Positions 1 to 8,755 of a stretch of 64,000 bases of DNA are shown one piece after another. The first letter of the stretch is position 1; each line of letters begins with the position of its first letter. The DNA comes from NORP294 sp047627915 (lineage in GTDB: Bacteria > Bacteroidota > Bacteroidia > Flavobacteriales_E > Vicingaceae), in the NCBI GenBank assembly GCA_047627915.1, contig JBLHTZ010000005.1, forward strand, positions 1 to 64,000, written 5' to 3'. Made by a program: the position numbers and the translations under genes. The notes beneath the pieces are model-generated. The model was not told where the DNA came from, searched no databases, and worked only from the letters and a program-made list of their open reading frames with translations.

Positions 1-43
1 AGCGCAGATGGTACTGAGAAATCGGGAGAGTATGTCATCGCCA
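1..43 (+). rRNA. rrf: 5S ribosomal RNA, 3' end only
   Basis: The first 43 bases match the 3' third of a Bacteroidota 5S rRNA as I remember it: a GATGGTACTG segment, then GGGAGAGTATGTC and a terminal CGCC. A T-run and a strong terminator follow directly. The rest of the gene, and presumably an upstream 16S-23S operon, lie outside the window. Alignment to a 5S covariance model would settle the exact 3' end. Confidence 0.75.
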
Positions 44-51
44 TTTTTTTT

Positions 52-87
52 AAAAGCCCCTACAATTCATTTTGTAGGGGCTTTTTT
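52..87 (+). terminator. Rho-independent terminator after 5S rRNA
   Basis: A perfect 14-bp stem (positions 52-65 with 72-85, core GCCCCTACAA) closes a six-base loop and runs into six T residues. It sits directly behind the 5S end and would terminate the rRNA operon. Confidence 0.85.
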
Positions 88-117
88 ATGCAACTGTTTT
101 TATTAGTTGGTCTTATT

Positions 118-125
118 TATCTTTG
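118..125 (+). promoter_or_regulatory. Possible -7 promoter box (TATCTTTG)
   Basis: TATCTTTG matches the Bacteroidota -7 consensus TAnnTTTG and lies about 95 bases before the aminopeptidase start. No convincing -33 TTG was found at the usual spacing, so this is a weak call. Confidence 0.3.
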
Positions 126-219
126 TATTTGATTTTGTGTAAAAAAGAAGAGTTTCCAGAGAAATTCAAGTGTCTTTTTTCTGTTTTGTAATAGTATTTT
201 AAATTTAAAAAATTTACGT

Positions 220-1601
220 ATGTATAGAATTCACGTTTTAATTACCCTTTTTTCTATTTTTTTTAACTTACTTGCACAGGGTCAAAACGATCAACTTAAC
301 GCAAAATTTGAAGCTGACTACTATGAATATGAAAAAGATTTCTTGTCAGCAGAGTTTCATAAATCTAGGAGAGATTCATTAAGGAAGTTATTGCCCGATG
401 GTTCAGCCATTGTCTTTTTTGCTAGTCCTGAAAGGAATAGGTCCAACGATGTATATTACGAGTATCATCAAAATCCTAATTTCTATTACCTCACAGGATT
501 ACGAGAGCCAAATGCAATGATTATAATTTATAAAGATCAGCAGCTTTTTTCAGACGTTGTGAGTGACGAAATCCTTTTCCTGCAAGAAAGGGATTCAAAT
601 TTGGAACTTTGGACCGGTAGAAGATTGGGCGCGGATATGGCCAAAAATCGTCTTCAAATAGACTATATTTTACCCAATACGGCTTTCGTTGATTTTTACC
701 CTAGATTCGATAGTCTTCATGTCGTCTTCTACGAATCACCGTTTGGAATGGAGCAAAAGGATACTTCAGTTACCGATAATTTAGCAGGCTTGTTTCATCA
801 GTTTAAAAAGAAAAATCCTACGAAATTAAATGAGAAACAGAGAATTGAAGGTATTTTGATGGCGCAATTGCGTCAAGTAAAAACAGCGGAAGAGATTCAA
901 TTGCTAAGAAAGGCAATTACGATTACTTGTGAGGCTCAAAATCAGTTAATGAGGGAAATTACCGATACTATGACAGAGTTCCAGACAGAAGCTATTATAG
1001 AATACGTGTTTAAGAAGAATGGGGCGGAATATACTGGTTTTCCATCTATACAGGGAAGTGGGGAAAACTCTTGTATTTTACATTATACTTCGAATAGACG
1101 ACCGCTTGTTAATGGAGGGTTACTAGTCAGTGATGTTGGGGCAGAATATCATGGTTACACCGCAGATGTTACCAGAACAATCCCTCCAAATGGCAAGTTT
1201 TCGAAAGAACAAAAACAGATTTACGAATTGGTTTTGAAAGCTCAATCGGCAGGCATAGATGCAGCAGTAGAGGGGGGTAATTTTTGGCAACCTGGAATTG
1301 TGGCTACCGACATTATAGCTGAAGGTCTCTTGAAATTGGGAAGTATTTCATGCATGGTACTTCTCATTATTTAGGTTTAGATGTTCACGATGCGGGAACA
1401 TATACTGCTTTAGTTTCCGGTAATGTGATTACAGTTGAACCTGGTATTTACATTTCTGAAGACTCTGATTGTGACTCTAAATGGTGGAATATTGGGGTAC
1501 GAATAGAGGATGATATTTTGATCACATCAGAAGGTCCTGAAAACCTATCTATTGCTTCTCCAAGGACCGTAAAAGATATAGAGTCTTTAATGGCGGAGTA
1601 G
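220..1601 (+). pseudogene. Secreted Xaa-Pro aminopeptidase (M24), frameshifted
   Basis: This is an aminopeptidase P-like metallopeptidase, which removes N-terminal residues ahead of proline. The protein starts with an export signal (hydrophobic residues 5-20, then AQGQ) and has the N-terminal domain. The catalytic domain carries aspartate ligands near residues 305 and 316 (SDVGAEYHGYTADVTRT). The frame then breaks after LLKLG (about 1340) and ends at 1374 with unrelated residues. The rest of the catalytic domain continues in another frame from about 1341: FMHGTSHYLGLDVHD, VEPGIYI and VRIEDD, which supply the His and two Glu ligands. Relatives normally have roughly 10-17 residues between KLG and FMHG, and these are absent here. 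The break is therefore best read as an out-of-frame deletion rather than a one-base slip. Neither piece has a complete metal site. An assembly error remains possible. Confidence 0.85.
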
Positions 1602-1659
1602 GAGAAAAAAGTTATAAATAATTTAGAGTTTGAGCTATGTGATTTAAGAAAAAAATAGC

Positions 1660-1667
1660 TATTTTTG
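1660..1667 (+). promoter_or_regulatory. Possible -7 promoter box for rpmG
   Basis: TATTTTTG fits the TAnnTTTG consensus, 26 bases before the rpmG start. It would give the L33-DUF4295 pair its own promoter, which matters because the upstream peptidase gene is broken. The nearest TTTG (1629-1632) is further upstream than ideal. Confidence 0.35.
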
Positions 1668-1693
1668 TCCTCCCGTAAATAAAGCATACGATA

Positions 1694-1882
1694 ATGGCGA
1701 AAAAAGGAAAAGGTAATAGAATTCAAGTAATCTTAGAATGCACAGAACATAAAGAAAGTGGTCAGGCAGGAACTTCTAGGTACATTACGACCAAGAATAG
1801 AAAGAATACTCCTGAGAGAATGGAGATTAAAAAGTACAACCCGATTTTGAAGAAAGTGACGGTTCATAAAGAAATCAAGTAA
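1694..1882 (+). CDS. rpmG: 50S ribosomal protein L33
   Basis: This 62-residue basic protein is the L33 of the large ribosomal subunit. It begins MAKKGKGNRIQVILECTEH and has the conserved TSRYITTKNRKNTPERMEIKK core ending in lysine-rich VHKEIK. It has the long Bacteroidota-type form without the zinc-binding CxxC pairs. It precedes DUF4295 by 10 bases, then ftsY, the order I know from this phylum. The usual upstream partner rpmB (L28) is not next to it; the broken peptidase gene sits there instead. Confidence 0.93.
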   Translation: MAKKGKGNRIQVILECTEHKESGQAGTSRYITTKNRKNTPERMEIKKYNPILKKVTVHKEIK

Positions 1883-1892
1883 AACATAAGAC

Positions 1893-2045
1893 ATGGCTAA
1901 GAAAACAGTTGCATCCCTTCAAAAAGGTGAAGGAAAGGCGTTTACCAAAGTAATCAAAATGGTGAAGTCTGAAAAAACTAATTCATATACTTTTAAAGAA
2001 GAAATGGTGGCTAACGACGCTGTGAACGACTATTTCAAAAAGTAA
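1893..2045 (+). CDS. DUF4295 small basic protein
   Basis: This 50-residue lysine-rich protein (MAKKTVASLQKGEGKAFTKV at the start, NDYFKK at the end) belongs to DUF4295. The family is small, restricted to Bacteroidota, and encoded between rpmG and ftsY. Its size, charge and position next to L33 suggest a ribosome-associated protein, but no function is established that I know of. The start ATG lies 10 bases after the rpmG stop, so the two are co-transcribed, and a terminator follows directly. Confidence 0.9.
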   Translation: MAKKTVASLQKGEGKAFTKVIKMVKSEKTNSYTFKEEMVANDAVNDYFKK

Positions 2046-2068
2046 TATAAAGTTATAAATAGGTTAAT

Positions 2069-2102
2069 GGGCTTCTTTCATTCAATGAGAGAGGCCTTTT
2101 TT
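2069..2102 (+). terminator. Rho-independent terminator after DUF4295
   Basis: GGCTTCTTTCATT (2070-2082) pairs with AATGAGAGAGGCC (2084-2096), allowing G-U pairs, followed by six T residues. It separates the L33-DUF4295 transcript from ftsY, whose start is only 14 bases further on. ftsY therefore depends either on readthrough or on a promoter overlapping the hairpin. Confidence 0.75.
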
Positions 2103-2115
2103 ATTTTAAAAAATT

Positions 2116-3069
2116 ATGGGTTTATTCGGCTTTTTCTCCAAAGAAAAAAAGAAAGATCTCGATGAGGGATTGAGTAAAACGAAAGATAGTTTCTTCGGAA
2201 AGCTTAGTCGTGCCGTTGTTGGTAAAACCAAAGTGGACGACGAGGTTCTCGATAACTTAGAAGAAATACTAATCACATCGGATGTTGGAGTTGATACTAC
2301 GCTGAAAATTATCAAACGAATTGAAGCCAGAGTTGAGAAGGATAAATATGTTGGAACGAATGAGCTGGATGAAATTCTTCGTGATGAAATAGCCGCATTA
2401 CTGGAAGAAAATAATTCTACAGATTACGATGAGTTTACACTTCCTACTGATAAAAAGCCATACGTAATAATGGTTGTTGGAGTGAATGGTGTCGGAAAGA
2501 CAACTACCATCGGGAAATTAGCGCATCAATTTAAGAAGGTAGGGAAAAAAGTAGTCTTAGGAGCTTCTGATACATTCCGAGCTGCTGCAGTTGACCAGTT
2601 GAAAATATGGTCTGAACGAGTTGGTGTGCCAATAGTAAGTCAGGGAATGGGAGCTGATCCGGCATCTGTTGCCTTCGATACCTTACAGTCTGCAGTTTCT
2701 ATGGAAGCTGATGTAGCCATTATTGATACTGCAGGACGATTGCACAATAAGGTTAATTTAATGAATGAACTAAGTAAAATAAAGAGAGTAATGCAGAAGG
2801 TAATCCCAGATGCTCCTCATGAAATTTTGTTGGTTCTGGATGGCTCAACGGGGCAGAATGCATTTGAACAAGCGAAGCAATTTACTGCAGCAACTGAGGT
2901 GAATGCGTTAGCCTTAACTAAACTGGACGGCACTGCTAAAGGTGGTGTAGTTATAGGTATTTCTGATCAATTTAAAATTCCAGTAAAATATATAGGCGTA
3001 GGGGAAGGAATTGACCATTTGCAAGTCTTTAATCGTAAGGAGTTTGTAAACAGCTTATTTAATAAATAG
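2116..3069 (+). CDS. ftsY: Signal recognition particle receptor FtsY
   Basis: FtsY is the SRP receptor GTPase. It docks ribosome-nascent-chain-SRP complexes at the inner membrane and hands them to SecYEG. The 317-residue protein has a short charged N-terminus (about 20 residues, much shorter than the acidic A domain of E. coli) and a helical N domain. The G domain has a P-loop GVNGVGKTTT near residue 121, the DTFRAAAVDQL motif, DTAGR near 205 and TKLDGTAKGG near 275. The gene is followed 16 bases later by rimO in the same direction, so the two are likely one transcript. Confidence 0.96.
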   Translation: MGLFGFFSKEKKKDLDEGLSKTKDSFFGKLSRAVVGKTKVDDEVLDNLEEILITSDVGVDTTLKIIKRIEARVEKDKYVGTNELDEILRDEIAALLEENNSTDYDEFTLPTDKKPYVIMVVGVNGVGKTTTIGKLAHQFKKVGKKVVLGASDTFRAAAVDQLKIWSERVGVPIVSQGMGADPASVAFDTLQSAVSMEADVAIIDTAGRLHNKVNLMNELSKIKRVMQKVIPDAPHEILLVLDGSTGQNAFEQAKQFTAATEVNALALTKLDGTAKGGVVIGISDQFKIPVKYIGVGEGIDHLQVFNRKEFVNSLFNK

Positions 3070-3085
3070 AGAGAACTCTTAATCT

Positions 3086-4393
3086 ATGAAGACTAAAACC
3101 CTAAGAAAGAATAAGGTAAATGTTATTACCTTGGGATGCTCAAAAAATATTTTTGACTCTGAAGTTATGATGACTCAGCTGAAAGCGAATAACTTTGAGG
3201 TGGAGCATGAAAGCAAGGAAGAAGATGCTGAAATTGTAATTATCAATACGTGTGGATTTATTGATAATGCAAAGCAGGAATCAATAGACATGATTCTAAC
3301 CTACGCTGATGCAAAAAAAGATGGGAAAGTTGATAAAGTGTATGTGACTGGTTGTCTTTCTGAAAGATATAGAGATCAATTAGAAGCAGAAATACCTAAT
3401 ATAGACGCCTTTTTTGGAACGAGAGAGTTACCTCGGTTATTAAAGACGTTAAAAGCTGATTATAAAAAGGAGTTAATAGGAGAAAGATTAATAACGACCC
3501 CTAATCACTATGCTTATTTTAAGATAGCTGAAGGCTGTGATCGTCCTTGTTCTTTCTGTGCAATACCACTCATGAGAGGGAAGCATGTAAGTACGCCAAT
3601 AGAAGAATTGGTTTTTAATGCAACTCAATTGGCTGCTCAAGGAGTAAAAGAATTGATTTTGATTGCTCAAGATTTGACCTATTATGGACTTGATATTTAC
3701 AAGGAACGAAAACTAGCAGAGTTGTTGGATAAGTTGGCTGATATTGAGGGTATAGATTGGATTCGATTACACTATGCTTTTCCTACCGGGTTTCCGATGG
3801 ATGTGTTAGAGGTTATGAAACGTCGAGATAACATTTGTAACTATATAGATATACCTCTTCAACATATAACAGACAGTATGTTGAAGTCGATGAGAAGAGG
3901 TACGACTATGGAAAAAACCAATCAGTTGTTGGTGGAGTTTAGAAAAGCAATGCCTGAGATGGCGATTCGTACAACATTAATTGCTGGATATCCTGGTGAA
4001 ACAGAAGAGGATTTTGCGCAGATGGAAGCATGGGTAAAGGAAATGAAGTTTGACCGTCTCGGAATATTTACATACTCGCATGAAGAGAATACACATGCCT
4101 TTAAATTGGACGACGATGTTCCTGAAGATGTAAAACACCAAAGAGCAAATCGGATCATGGAAATTCAAAGTCAAATTTCATTTGATTTGAATCAAGAAAA
4201 AATTGGTAAAACATTCAAAGTTCTGTTCGATCGAGCAGAAGGAGATTATTTTATCGGACGTACAGAGTTTGATTCGCCTGAGGTTGATAATGAAGTACTT
4301 GTGCCAAAAGATCAATATGTTCGAATTGGAGATTTTGCAAATGTTAAAATCAACCGAGCTGAAGAATTTGATTTATATGGTGATTTAGTTTAG
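3086..4393 (+). CDS. rimO: Ribosomal protein S12 methylthiotransferase RimO
   Basis: RimO is a radical-SAM enzyme with two 4Fe-4S clusters that methylthiolates an aspartate of ribosomal protein S12. The 435-residue protein has the N-terminal UPF0004 domain with three cluster cysteines (LGCSKN, NTCGFI, TGCLSE). The radical SAM motif CDRPCSFC (CxxxCxxC) lies near residue 150, and a C-terminal TRAM domain begins around 370. RimO is told from MiaB by LGCSKNIFDSE and by its TRAM-end sequence EEFDLYGD. It sits 16 bases downstream of ftsY, a common arrangement in this phylum. Confidence 0.95.
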   Translation: MKTKTLRKNKVNVITLGCSKNIFDSEVMMTQLKANNFEVEHESKEEDAEIVIINTCGFIDNAKQESIDMILTYADAKKDGKVDKVYVTGCLSERYRDQLEAEIPNIDAFFGTRELPRLLKTLKADYKKELIGERLITTPNHYAYFKIAEGCDRPCSFCAIPLMRGKHVSTPIEELVFNATQLAAQGVKELILIAQDLTYYGLDIYKERKLAELLDKLADIEGIDWIRLHYAFPTGFPMDVLEVMKRRDNICNYIDIPLQHITDSMLKSMRRGTTMEKTNQLLVEFRKAMPEMAIRTTLIAGYPGETEEDFAQMEAWVKEMKFDRLGIFTYSHEENTHAFKLDDDVPEDVKHQRANRIMEIQSQISFDLNQEKIGKTFKVLFDRAEGDYFIGRTEFDSPEVDNEVLVPKDQYVRIGDFANVKINRAEEFDLYGDLV

Positions 4394-4479
4394 TACTTCT
4401 TAAGGTTTCTAAAATCTTGATAGAATATCGGTTCAAATCATCTCTTTTCACAACTTTTTAACGAATTTCCATTGTTCAT

Positions 4480-6099
4480 ATGAAGGCAGACTGTATATCG
4501 TTCGAAGAAAGTGGGTACTTTTCTAAAATTATTTTAGATTATTTAGCAAATAATTCTGATTTACAAGAGTTTTACTCTCTTTATCCTAGTCTTGATAATT
4601 TTAAACATGCGATAGAGGATAAGAATTTTTCGCACGAGAATAGAACTATTCTAGGCCAATCATTAAAGGAACAATATAAAAAGGATGGTCTGAAATTAAG
4701 TCAAGATGGTAAAGTGTTAGCCAACTTGAATAAGCTCGAAATAGACAATACGTACACAATTACTACGGGACATCAACTGTGTTTGTTTACTGGACCTCTT
4801 TACTTTATTTATAAGATTGCTAGTACCATTAACCTTTGTGAGAATTTAAGCTCACATTATCCTGATTTTAATTTTGTTCCGGTTTATTGGATGGCAACAG
4901 AGGATCATGATTTTGAAGAGGTAAATCATTTTAATGTTGCAGATCGAACGTTCAAATGGCAAACTGAGCAAAAGGGAGCTGTTGGAAGAATGGAGCTTTC
5001 AGAGATGGAGTCAACGACTTTAGAATTGGAAAAGTGGTTAACAAACTATTCCACCCACGCAGAAGAGTTAAAACGTTTATTTCAACAAGCGTACGTAAAA
5101 CATAAGACCTTAGCTGCGGCAACTCGATATTTGGTGCATGAGCTTTTTAGTGATTATGGAGTTGTTATTGTAGATGGAGATAATCAAAAGCTCAAGAGTC
5201 TTTTTGCTCCTATTGTTAAAAAGGAATTGCAAGAAGAGTTCTCTGCAAAGGCAGTTGAAGAGCAAAGTCAATCCTTATCGAATAAATATAAAATTCAGGT
5301 AAATCCAAGGGAAATAAACCTTTTTTACTTGACAGATAATAGCAGAGAACGAATCGTTAAAGAGGATGGAGCGTTCGTTGTAAATGGCACTTCTATTTCC
5401 TTTACGGAAGAAGAGATATTGTTGGAATTAGAAAATAATCCAGAAAGATTTAGCCCAAATGTATTGTTGAGGCCTGTTTATCAGGAAACGATTTTACCAA
5501 ATTTAGCATACATAGGTGGTGGTGGAGAATTAGCCTATTGGTTTCAGTTGAAAACGACCTTTGAACAAGCTGAAATCCCAATGCCAATGTTGGTTCTTAG
5601 AAATTCAGTTGTTTGGTTAAATGAAAAGCAAACAAAAGTCTTTCATAAACTTGGTATAACCAATCAGCAGTTGTTCCTTGCAGAAGGAGTTTTAATGAAA
5701 GAGTGGGTGAAAGGCAATTCATCAAGTGATCTTGAGTTAAGTAGTCAAAAAGAAGCGCAGGAGCGATTTTATAAGAAATTGGAGCAATTAGCGATTGATT
5801 CGGACCCTAGCTTAGAGAAACATGTAAAAGCTTTGGCTGCAAAGCAAATAAAATCAATGGAACAGCTTTCTGAAAAACTCATTCGAGCAGAAAGAAGAAA
5901 ATCTCAAACTACTCAAAATCGGATTTCGTTTTTGAAAGACAGCTTGTTTTATAATAATGGACTTCAAGAACGACGGTTGAATTTTTCCGAGATCTATCTA
6001 AGTCAAGGGAAAGGAATGATAGATGATTTGATCAATTCATTTAGTACACCAACACAAGACTTTTTGATTCTCAAGTCAGAGGGAGGTAAAGAGGGTTAG
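4480..6099 (+). CDS. bshC: Bacillithiol synthase BshC (cysteine-adding enzyme)
   Basis: BshC catalyses the last step of bacillithiol synthesis, adding cysteine to glucosaminyl-malate. The 539-residue length is normal for the family. Conserved stretches include TTGHQLCLFTGPLYFIYK near residue 95, PVYWMATEDHDFEEVNHF near 140, and RPVYQETILPNLAYIGGGGE near 330. A helical coiled-coil region follows from about 430. The partners bshA and bshB are not in this window. The gene has its own 86-base upstream gap and no obvious operon partner. Its presence implies that this organism uses bacillithiol as a low-molecular-weight thiol. Confidence 0.94.
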   Translation: MKADCISFEESGYFSKIILDYLANNSDLQEFYSLYPSLDNFKHAIEDKNFSHENRTILGQSLKEQYKKDGLKLSQDGKVLANLNKLEIDNTYTITTGHQLCLFTGPLYFIYKIASTINLCENLSSHYPDFNFVPVYWMATEDHDFEEVNHFNVADRTFKWQTEQKGAVGRMELSEMESTTLELEKWLTNYSTHAEELKRLFQQAYVKHKTLAAATRYLVHELFSDYGVVIVDGDNQKLKSLFAPIVKKELQEEFSAKAVEEQSQSLSNKYKIQVNPREINLFYLTDNSRERIVKEDGAFVVNGTSISFTEEEILLELENNPERFSPNVLLRPVYQETILPNLAYIGGGGELAYWFQLKTTFEQAEIPMPMLVLRNSVVWLNEKQTKVFHKLGITNQQLFLAEGVLMKEWVKGNSSSDLELSSQKEAQERFYKKLEQLAIDSDPSLEKHVKALAAKQIKSMEQLSEKLIRAERRKSQTTQNRISFLKDSLFYNNGLQERRLNFSEIYLSQGKGMIDDLINSFSTPTQDFLILKSEGGKEG

Positions 6100-6118
6100 T
6101 CTCCTTTGACTGTTCTTA

Positions 6119-6598
6119 TTACTCTGGCCATTGCACAGACTCGTCTGCATTAAAGAATGGTCCCCATTGAATTTCGGTTACAACATCATCATCAAACCAG
6201 AAATTAATTCCTAAACTTTCAGAACTTATTAATTCATGACTTGGAGCTTCTTCCATCGGAACCGGCTCGTGCTTAAAATCTAGGACATCCAATTCTTCTA
6301 ATGCTTTTATTACGGCAAGTTTGTTTTTGTTGAAAAAAGAAATGTTTTGAAACAGGTACTTCTCATGATCAATTTCTATGGTTACCAGTCTCCAATCATC
6401 TGCCGCGTCAAAGCTTAACGAAAGGCAATTATCGTCATAATACCACACCTCCGCTTCAGAATCATCAGACTCAGTCATGAAAAAAACATCTTTTTCATCC
6501 GGTTCCCCTAAAATCATTTTTACTTGATTACGCTCCATTCCGAACTTTATGACGCCTAAACCAACACCAGGTAATATATCAACTATGTCTTTTCTCAT
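6119..6598 (-). CDS. Conserved hypothetical acidic protein
   Basis: This 159-residue acidic cytosolic protein has no recognised catalytic motif. It begins MRKDIVDILPGVGLGVIKFG, followed by MERNQVKMILGEPD, a pattern seen in small proteins that compute a baseline from a leading GxG-GM-xxV-xxLLGxP module. I chose the start at 6598. A longer in-frame start at 6658 would make the first 20 codons run through the alcohol dehydrogenase terminator hairpin. There is no signal peptide. It converges on bshC with a 19-base gap. Function unknown. Confidence 0.7.
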   Translation of the reverse strand: MRKDIVDILPGVGLGVIKFGMERNQVKMILGEPDEKDVFFMTESDDSEAEVWYYDDNCLSLSFDAADDWRLVTIEIDHEKYLFQNISFFNKNKLAVIKALEELDVLDFKHEPVPMEEAPSHELISSESLGINFWFDDDVVTEIQWGPFFNADESVQWPE

Positions 6599-6623
6599 GT
6601 AGCAAAAGTAGTTTAATTCAACG

Positions 6624-6653
6624 AAAAAAGGCTGCTCGTTTCCGAACAGCCTT
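6624..6653 (-). terminator. Terminator of the alcohol dehydrogenase gene
   Basis: Read on the minus strand, AAGGCTG (6653-6647) pairs with CAGCCTT (6634-6628) around a short loop and is followed by a run of T residues. It lies 20 bases beyond the dehydrogenase stop and argues against the longer start of the next minus-strand gene. Confidence 0.75.
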
Positions 6654-6673
6654 TCCAATTATTAATCTGGGTT

Positions 6674-7834
6674 TTAATATGACATTTCAACGATTTTCTT
6701 AACATCTTGAGGAGATAGAGTACCTCTTTCTCCAATTCCCGTCATCCCTCGCAACTCGAATCTGCTTTCAATCTCTTCAGCAGTTCCTTCAAATTCTGAG
6801 GTATATTCGGAAAGCTTTGTTTTGATTCCGATAGAATGAAAGAATTCCGTTGTTTTCACAATAGCTTTTTCAGCTTTTTCTGCATCACTTCCATCCGTAA
6901 TTCCCCAAACTCTTTCCGCATACTGTATAAGCTTTTCTTTCTTATCATTCAAGTTGTGTCGGTAATGGCTCTCGGTTAAAATGGCCAAGGTTCTTGCGTG
7001 GTCTATTCCGTATAGTGCGGTTAACTCGTGACCCATAGCATGAATAGCCCAATCGTTAGGTACTCCTTTTTGAATTAAACCATTTAATGCCATGGTACAA
7101 TTCCACATGAAGTTAGCTGCATTTTTGTAATTCTTTTGATCTTTCATCAATTTTGGGGCTACTTCTAGGATACTTTGCATGATGCTCTCAGCAAATCGAT
7201 CTTGTAAATTAGCATCTATGGGGTAAGTCATGTATTGCTCTAGGACATGCGTGAATGAGTCTGCTAATCCATTTGCCAATTGACGCTCTGGAATCGAATA
7301 AACGACCTCAGGATTGAGGATCGAAAACTGAGGAAATAATCCTGCCCCACCCATTGGGAATTTTTGTTTGAATTCAGCTCTCGTAATTACTGCACCTGAG
7401 TTCATTTCTGAACCTGTTGCTGGCAATGTTAAAACCGTTGCAAATGGCATAGCTGTTAACGTTGGTCTTTTATTCGTTAATATTTCCCAAGGGTCATCTC
7501 CTTCAAATAGTGCCGCTGCAGAAAGAAATTTAGTTCCATCAATTACGGAGCCGCCGCCTACTGCGAGCAAAAAATCAATGTCTTTCTCCTTAATCACTTT
7601 AAGCGCATCCATTAAAACTGAATACTCAGGGTTAGGAGGAATTCCTCCAAACTCTTCGACGTGAAATTTACTTAGGTTCTTTTTTACGTTTTCGTAGATT
7701 CCGTTTTTCTTAATACTTCCACCGCCATAAAGCATCAATATTCTGGAGTTTTCCGGAATTTCTGTCGCTAGTCTTTGGAAGGTATCTTTCCCGAAAATTA
7801 TTTTTGTTGGATTTTTAAAATCGAAATTATTCAT
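6674..7834 (-). CDS. Iron-containing alcohol dehydrogenase (YqhD/BdhA-like)
   Basis: This group III iron/zinc-dependent alcohol dehydrogenase reduces aldehydes with NAD(P)H. The 386-residue protein starts MNNFDFKNPTKIIFG, typical of the YqhD/BdhA branch; the longer start at 7861 only adds an unconserved basic tail. The nucleotide-binding GGGSVIDGTKF lies near residue 95. Metal ligands are visible in GLADSFTHVLEQY (Asp, His) near 195 and in HAMGHELTALYGIDHAR (two His) near 265-280. Substrate is unknown; YqhD relatives act on a broad range of short aldehydes, including lipid peroxidation products. Confidence 0.9.
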   Translation of the reverse strand: MNNFDFKNPTKIIFGKDTFQRLATEIPENSRILMLYGGGSIKKNGIYENVKKNLSKFHVEEFGGIPPNPEYSVLMDALKVIKEKDIDFLLAVGGGSVIDGTKFLSAAALFEGDDPWEILTNKRPTLTAMPFATVLTLPATGSEMNSGAVITRAEFKQKFPMGGAGLFPQFSILNPEVVYSIPERQLANGLADSFTHVLEQYMTYPIDANLQDRFAESIMQSILEVAPKLMKDQKNYKNAANFMWNCTMALNGLIQKGVPNDWAIHAMGHELTALYGIDHARTLAILTESHYRHNLNDKKEKLIQYAERVWGITDGSDAEKAEKAIVKTTEFFHSIGIKTKLSEYTSEFEGTAEEIESRFELRGMTGIGERGTLSPQDVKKIVEMSY

Positions 7835-7946
7835 GGTTTGTTTTCTTTTATAGTGAAACAATCAATTGTATAAAGAGTTCCTTTATTTACCGACTGATTC
7901 AGCCAAAATTATTCATTCTTGCTTCATCAGTCCTATTTAAAACAGC

Positions 7947-7954
7947 TACTTTTG
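7947..7954 (+). promoter_or_regulatory. Possible -7 promoter box for mazG
   Basis: TACTTTTG fits TAnnTTTG and lies 11 bases before the mazG ATG. A TTG is found about 25 bases upstream, slightly beyond the usual spacing. It would give a very short leader. Confidence 0.4.
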
Positions 7955-7965
7955 AAAGAAAAACC

Positions 7966-8745
7966 ATGAAAGAGAAACTAAAGGCATTCGAACGTTTATT
8001 GAATATAATGGATGATTTAAGAGCCAAATGTCCTTGGGACATGAAACAAACCATGGAGAGTCTTCGCTATTTAACTATAGAAGAGACTTATGAGCTTTCA
8101 GATGCAATTGTTGAAGGTGATTTGGAAGAGATTCGAAAGGAGCTGGGCGACCTCATGCTTCACTTAGTTTTTTATTCTAAAATTGGAGAAGAGAAGAAGG
8201 CTTTTGGAATGGCAGAGGTATTAAATGGAATTTGCGAGAAATTGATTCATCGTCATCCTCATATTTATGGTGATATCAAAGTAAAGGATGAGAAGGAAGT
8301 GATGGCCAATTGGGAAAAAATCAAGCTGAAGGAAGGGGGAAACCCTAATCGTTCAGTTCTGGAAGGTGTTCCAAAGTCTTTACCTGCTTTGGTGAAGGCC
8401 ATTCGAATTCAAGATAAAGCCAGAGGGGTTGGGTTTGATTGGGAAAAGCCCGAACAAGTTTTTGAAAAGGTAGAGGAAGAGATTGCTGAATTGAAAGTAG
8501 AGTTAGAAGCTAAAAATGTCAGTCAAGAAAAGATTGAATCAGAATTTGGCGATGTACTTTTTTCCTTGATTAATTACGCGAGATCTATCGGTGTTAATCC
8601 AGAAGATGCTCTGGAAAAAACAAACAAGAAATTTATTAAACGGTTTAAATATTTGGAAACTGAGTCGAAAAAGGATGGCAAACAAATGGGGGAGATGAGT
8701 TTAGAAGAAATGGACAAGTACTGGAATAGAGCAAAAACCATGTAA
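7966..8745 (+). CDS. mazG: Nucleoside triphosphate pyrophosphohydrolase MazG
   Basis: MazG hydrolyses (d)NTPs to NMP and pyrophosphate, clearing abnormal nucleotides or affecting ppGpp levels. At 259 residues it is the full-length two-domain form (E. coli is 263). The first MazG domain shows CPWDMKQTMESL, then TIEETYELSDAI with the metal-binding ExxE, then ELGDLMLHLVFYS. The second shows VEEEIAEL and EFGDVLFSLINYAR near residue 190. The barrel protein gene follows 10 bases later and may be co-transcribed, though functionally unrelated. Confidence 0.95.
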   Translation: MKEKLKAFERLLNIMDDLRAKCPWDMKQTMESLRYLTIEETYELSDAIVEGDLEEIRKELGDLMLHLVFYSKIGEEKKAFGMAEVLNGICEKLIHRHPHIYGDIKVKDEKEVMANWEKIKLKEGGNPNRSVLEGVPKSLPALVKAIRIQDKARGVGFDWEKPEQVFEKVEEEIAELKVELEAKNVSQEKIESEFGDVLFSLINYARSIGVNPEDALEKTNKKFIKRFKYLETESKKDGKQMGEMSLEEMDKYWNRAKTM

Positions 8746-8755
8746 ACGAATGTAA

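Noticed and set aside
1448..1726. Minus-strand gene over the peptidase end
   Set aside because: It is antisense to the M24 C-terminal half and to the rpmG promoter region, without family features.
4394..4479. Riboswitch in the leader of bshC
   Set aside because: The 86-base gap shows no paired structure or recognised aptamer motif.
6599..6658. Longer N-terminus for the acidic hypothetical protein
   Set aside because: The stretch is the alcohol dehydrogenase terminator; conserved sequence starts at MRKDIVDILPG.
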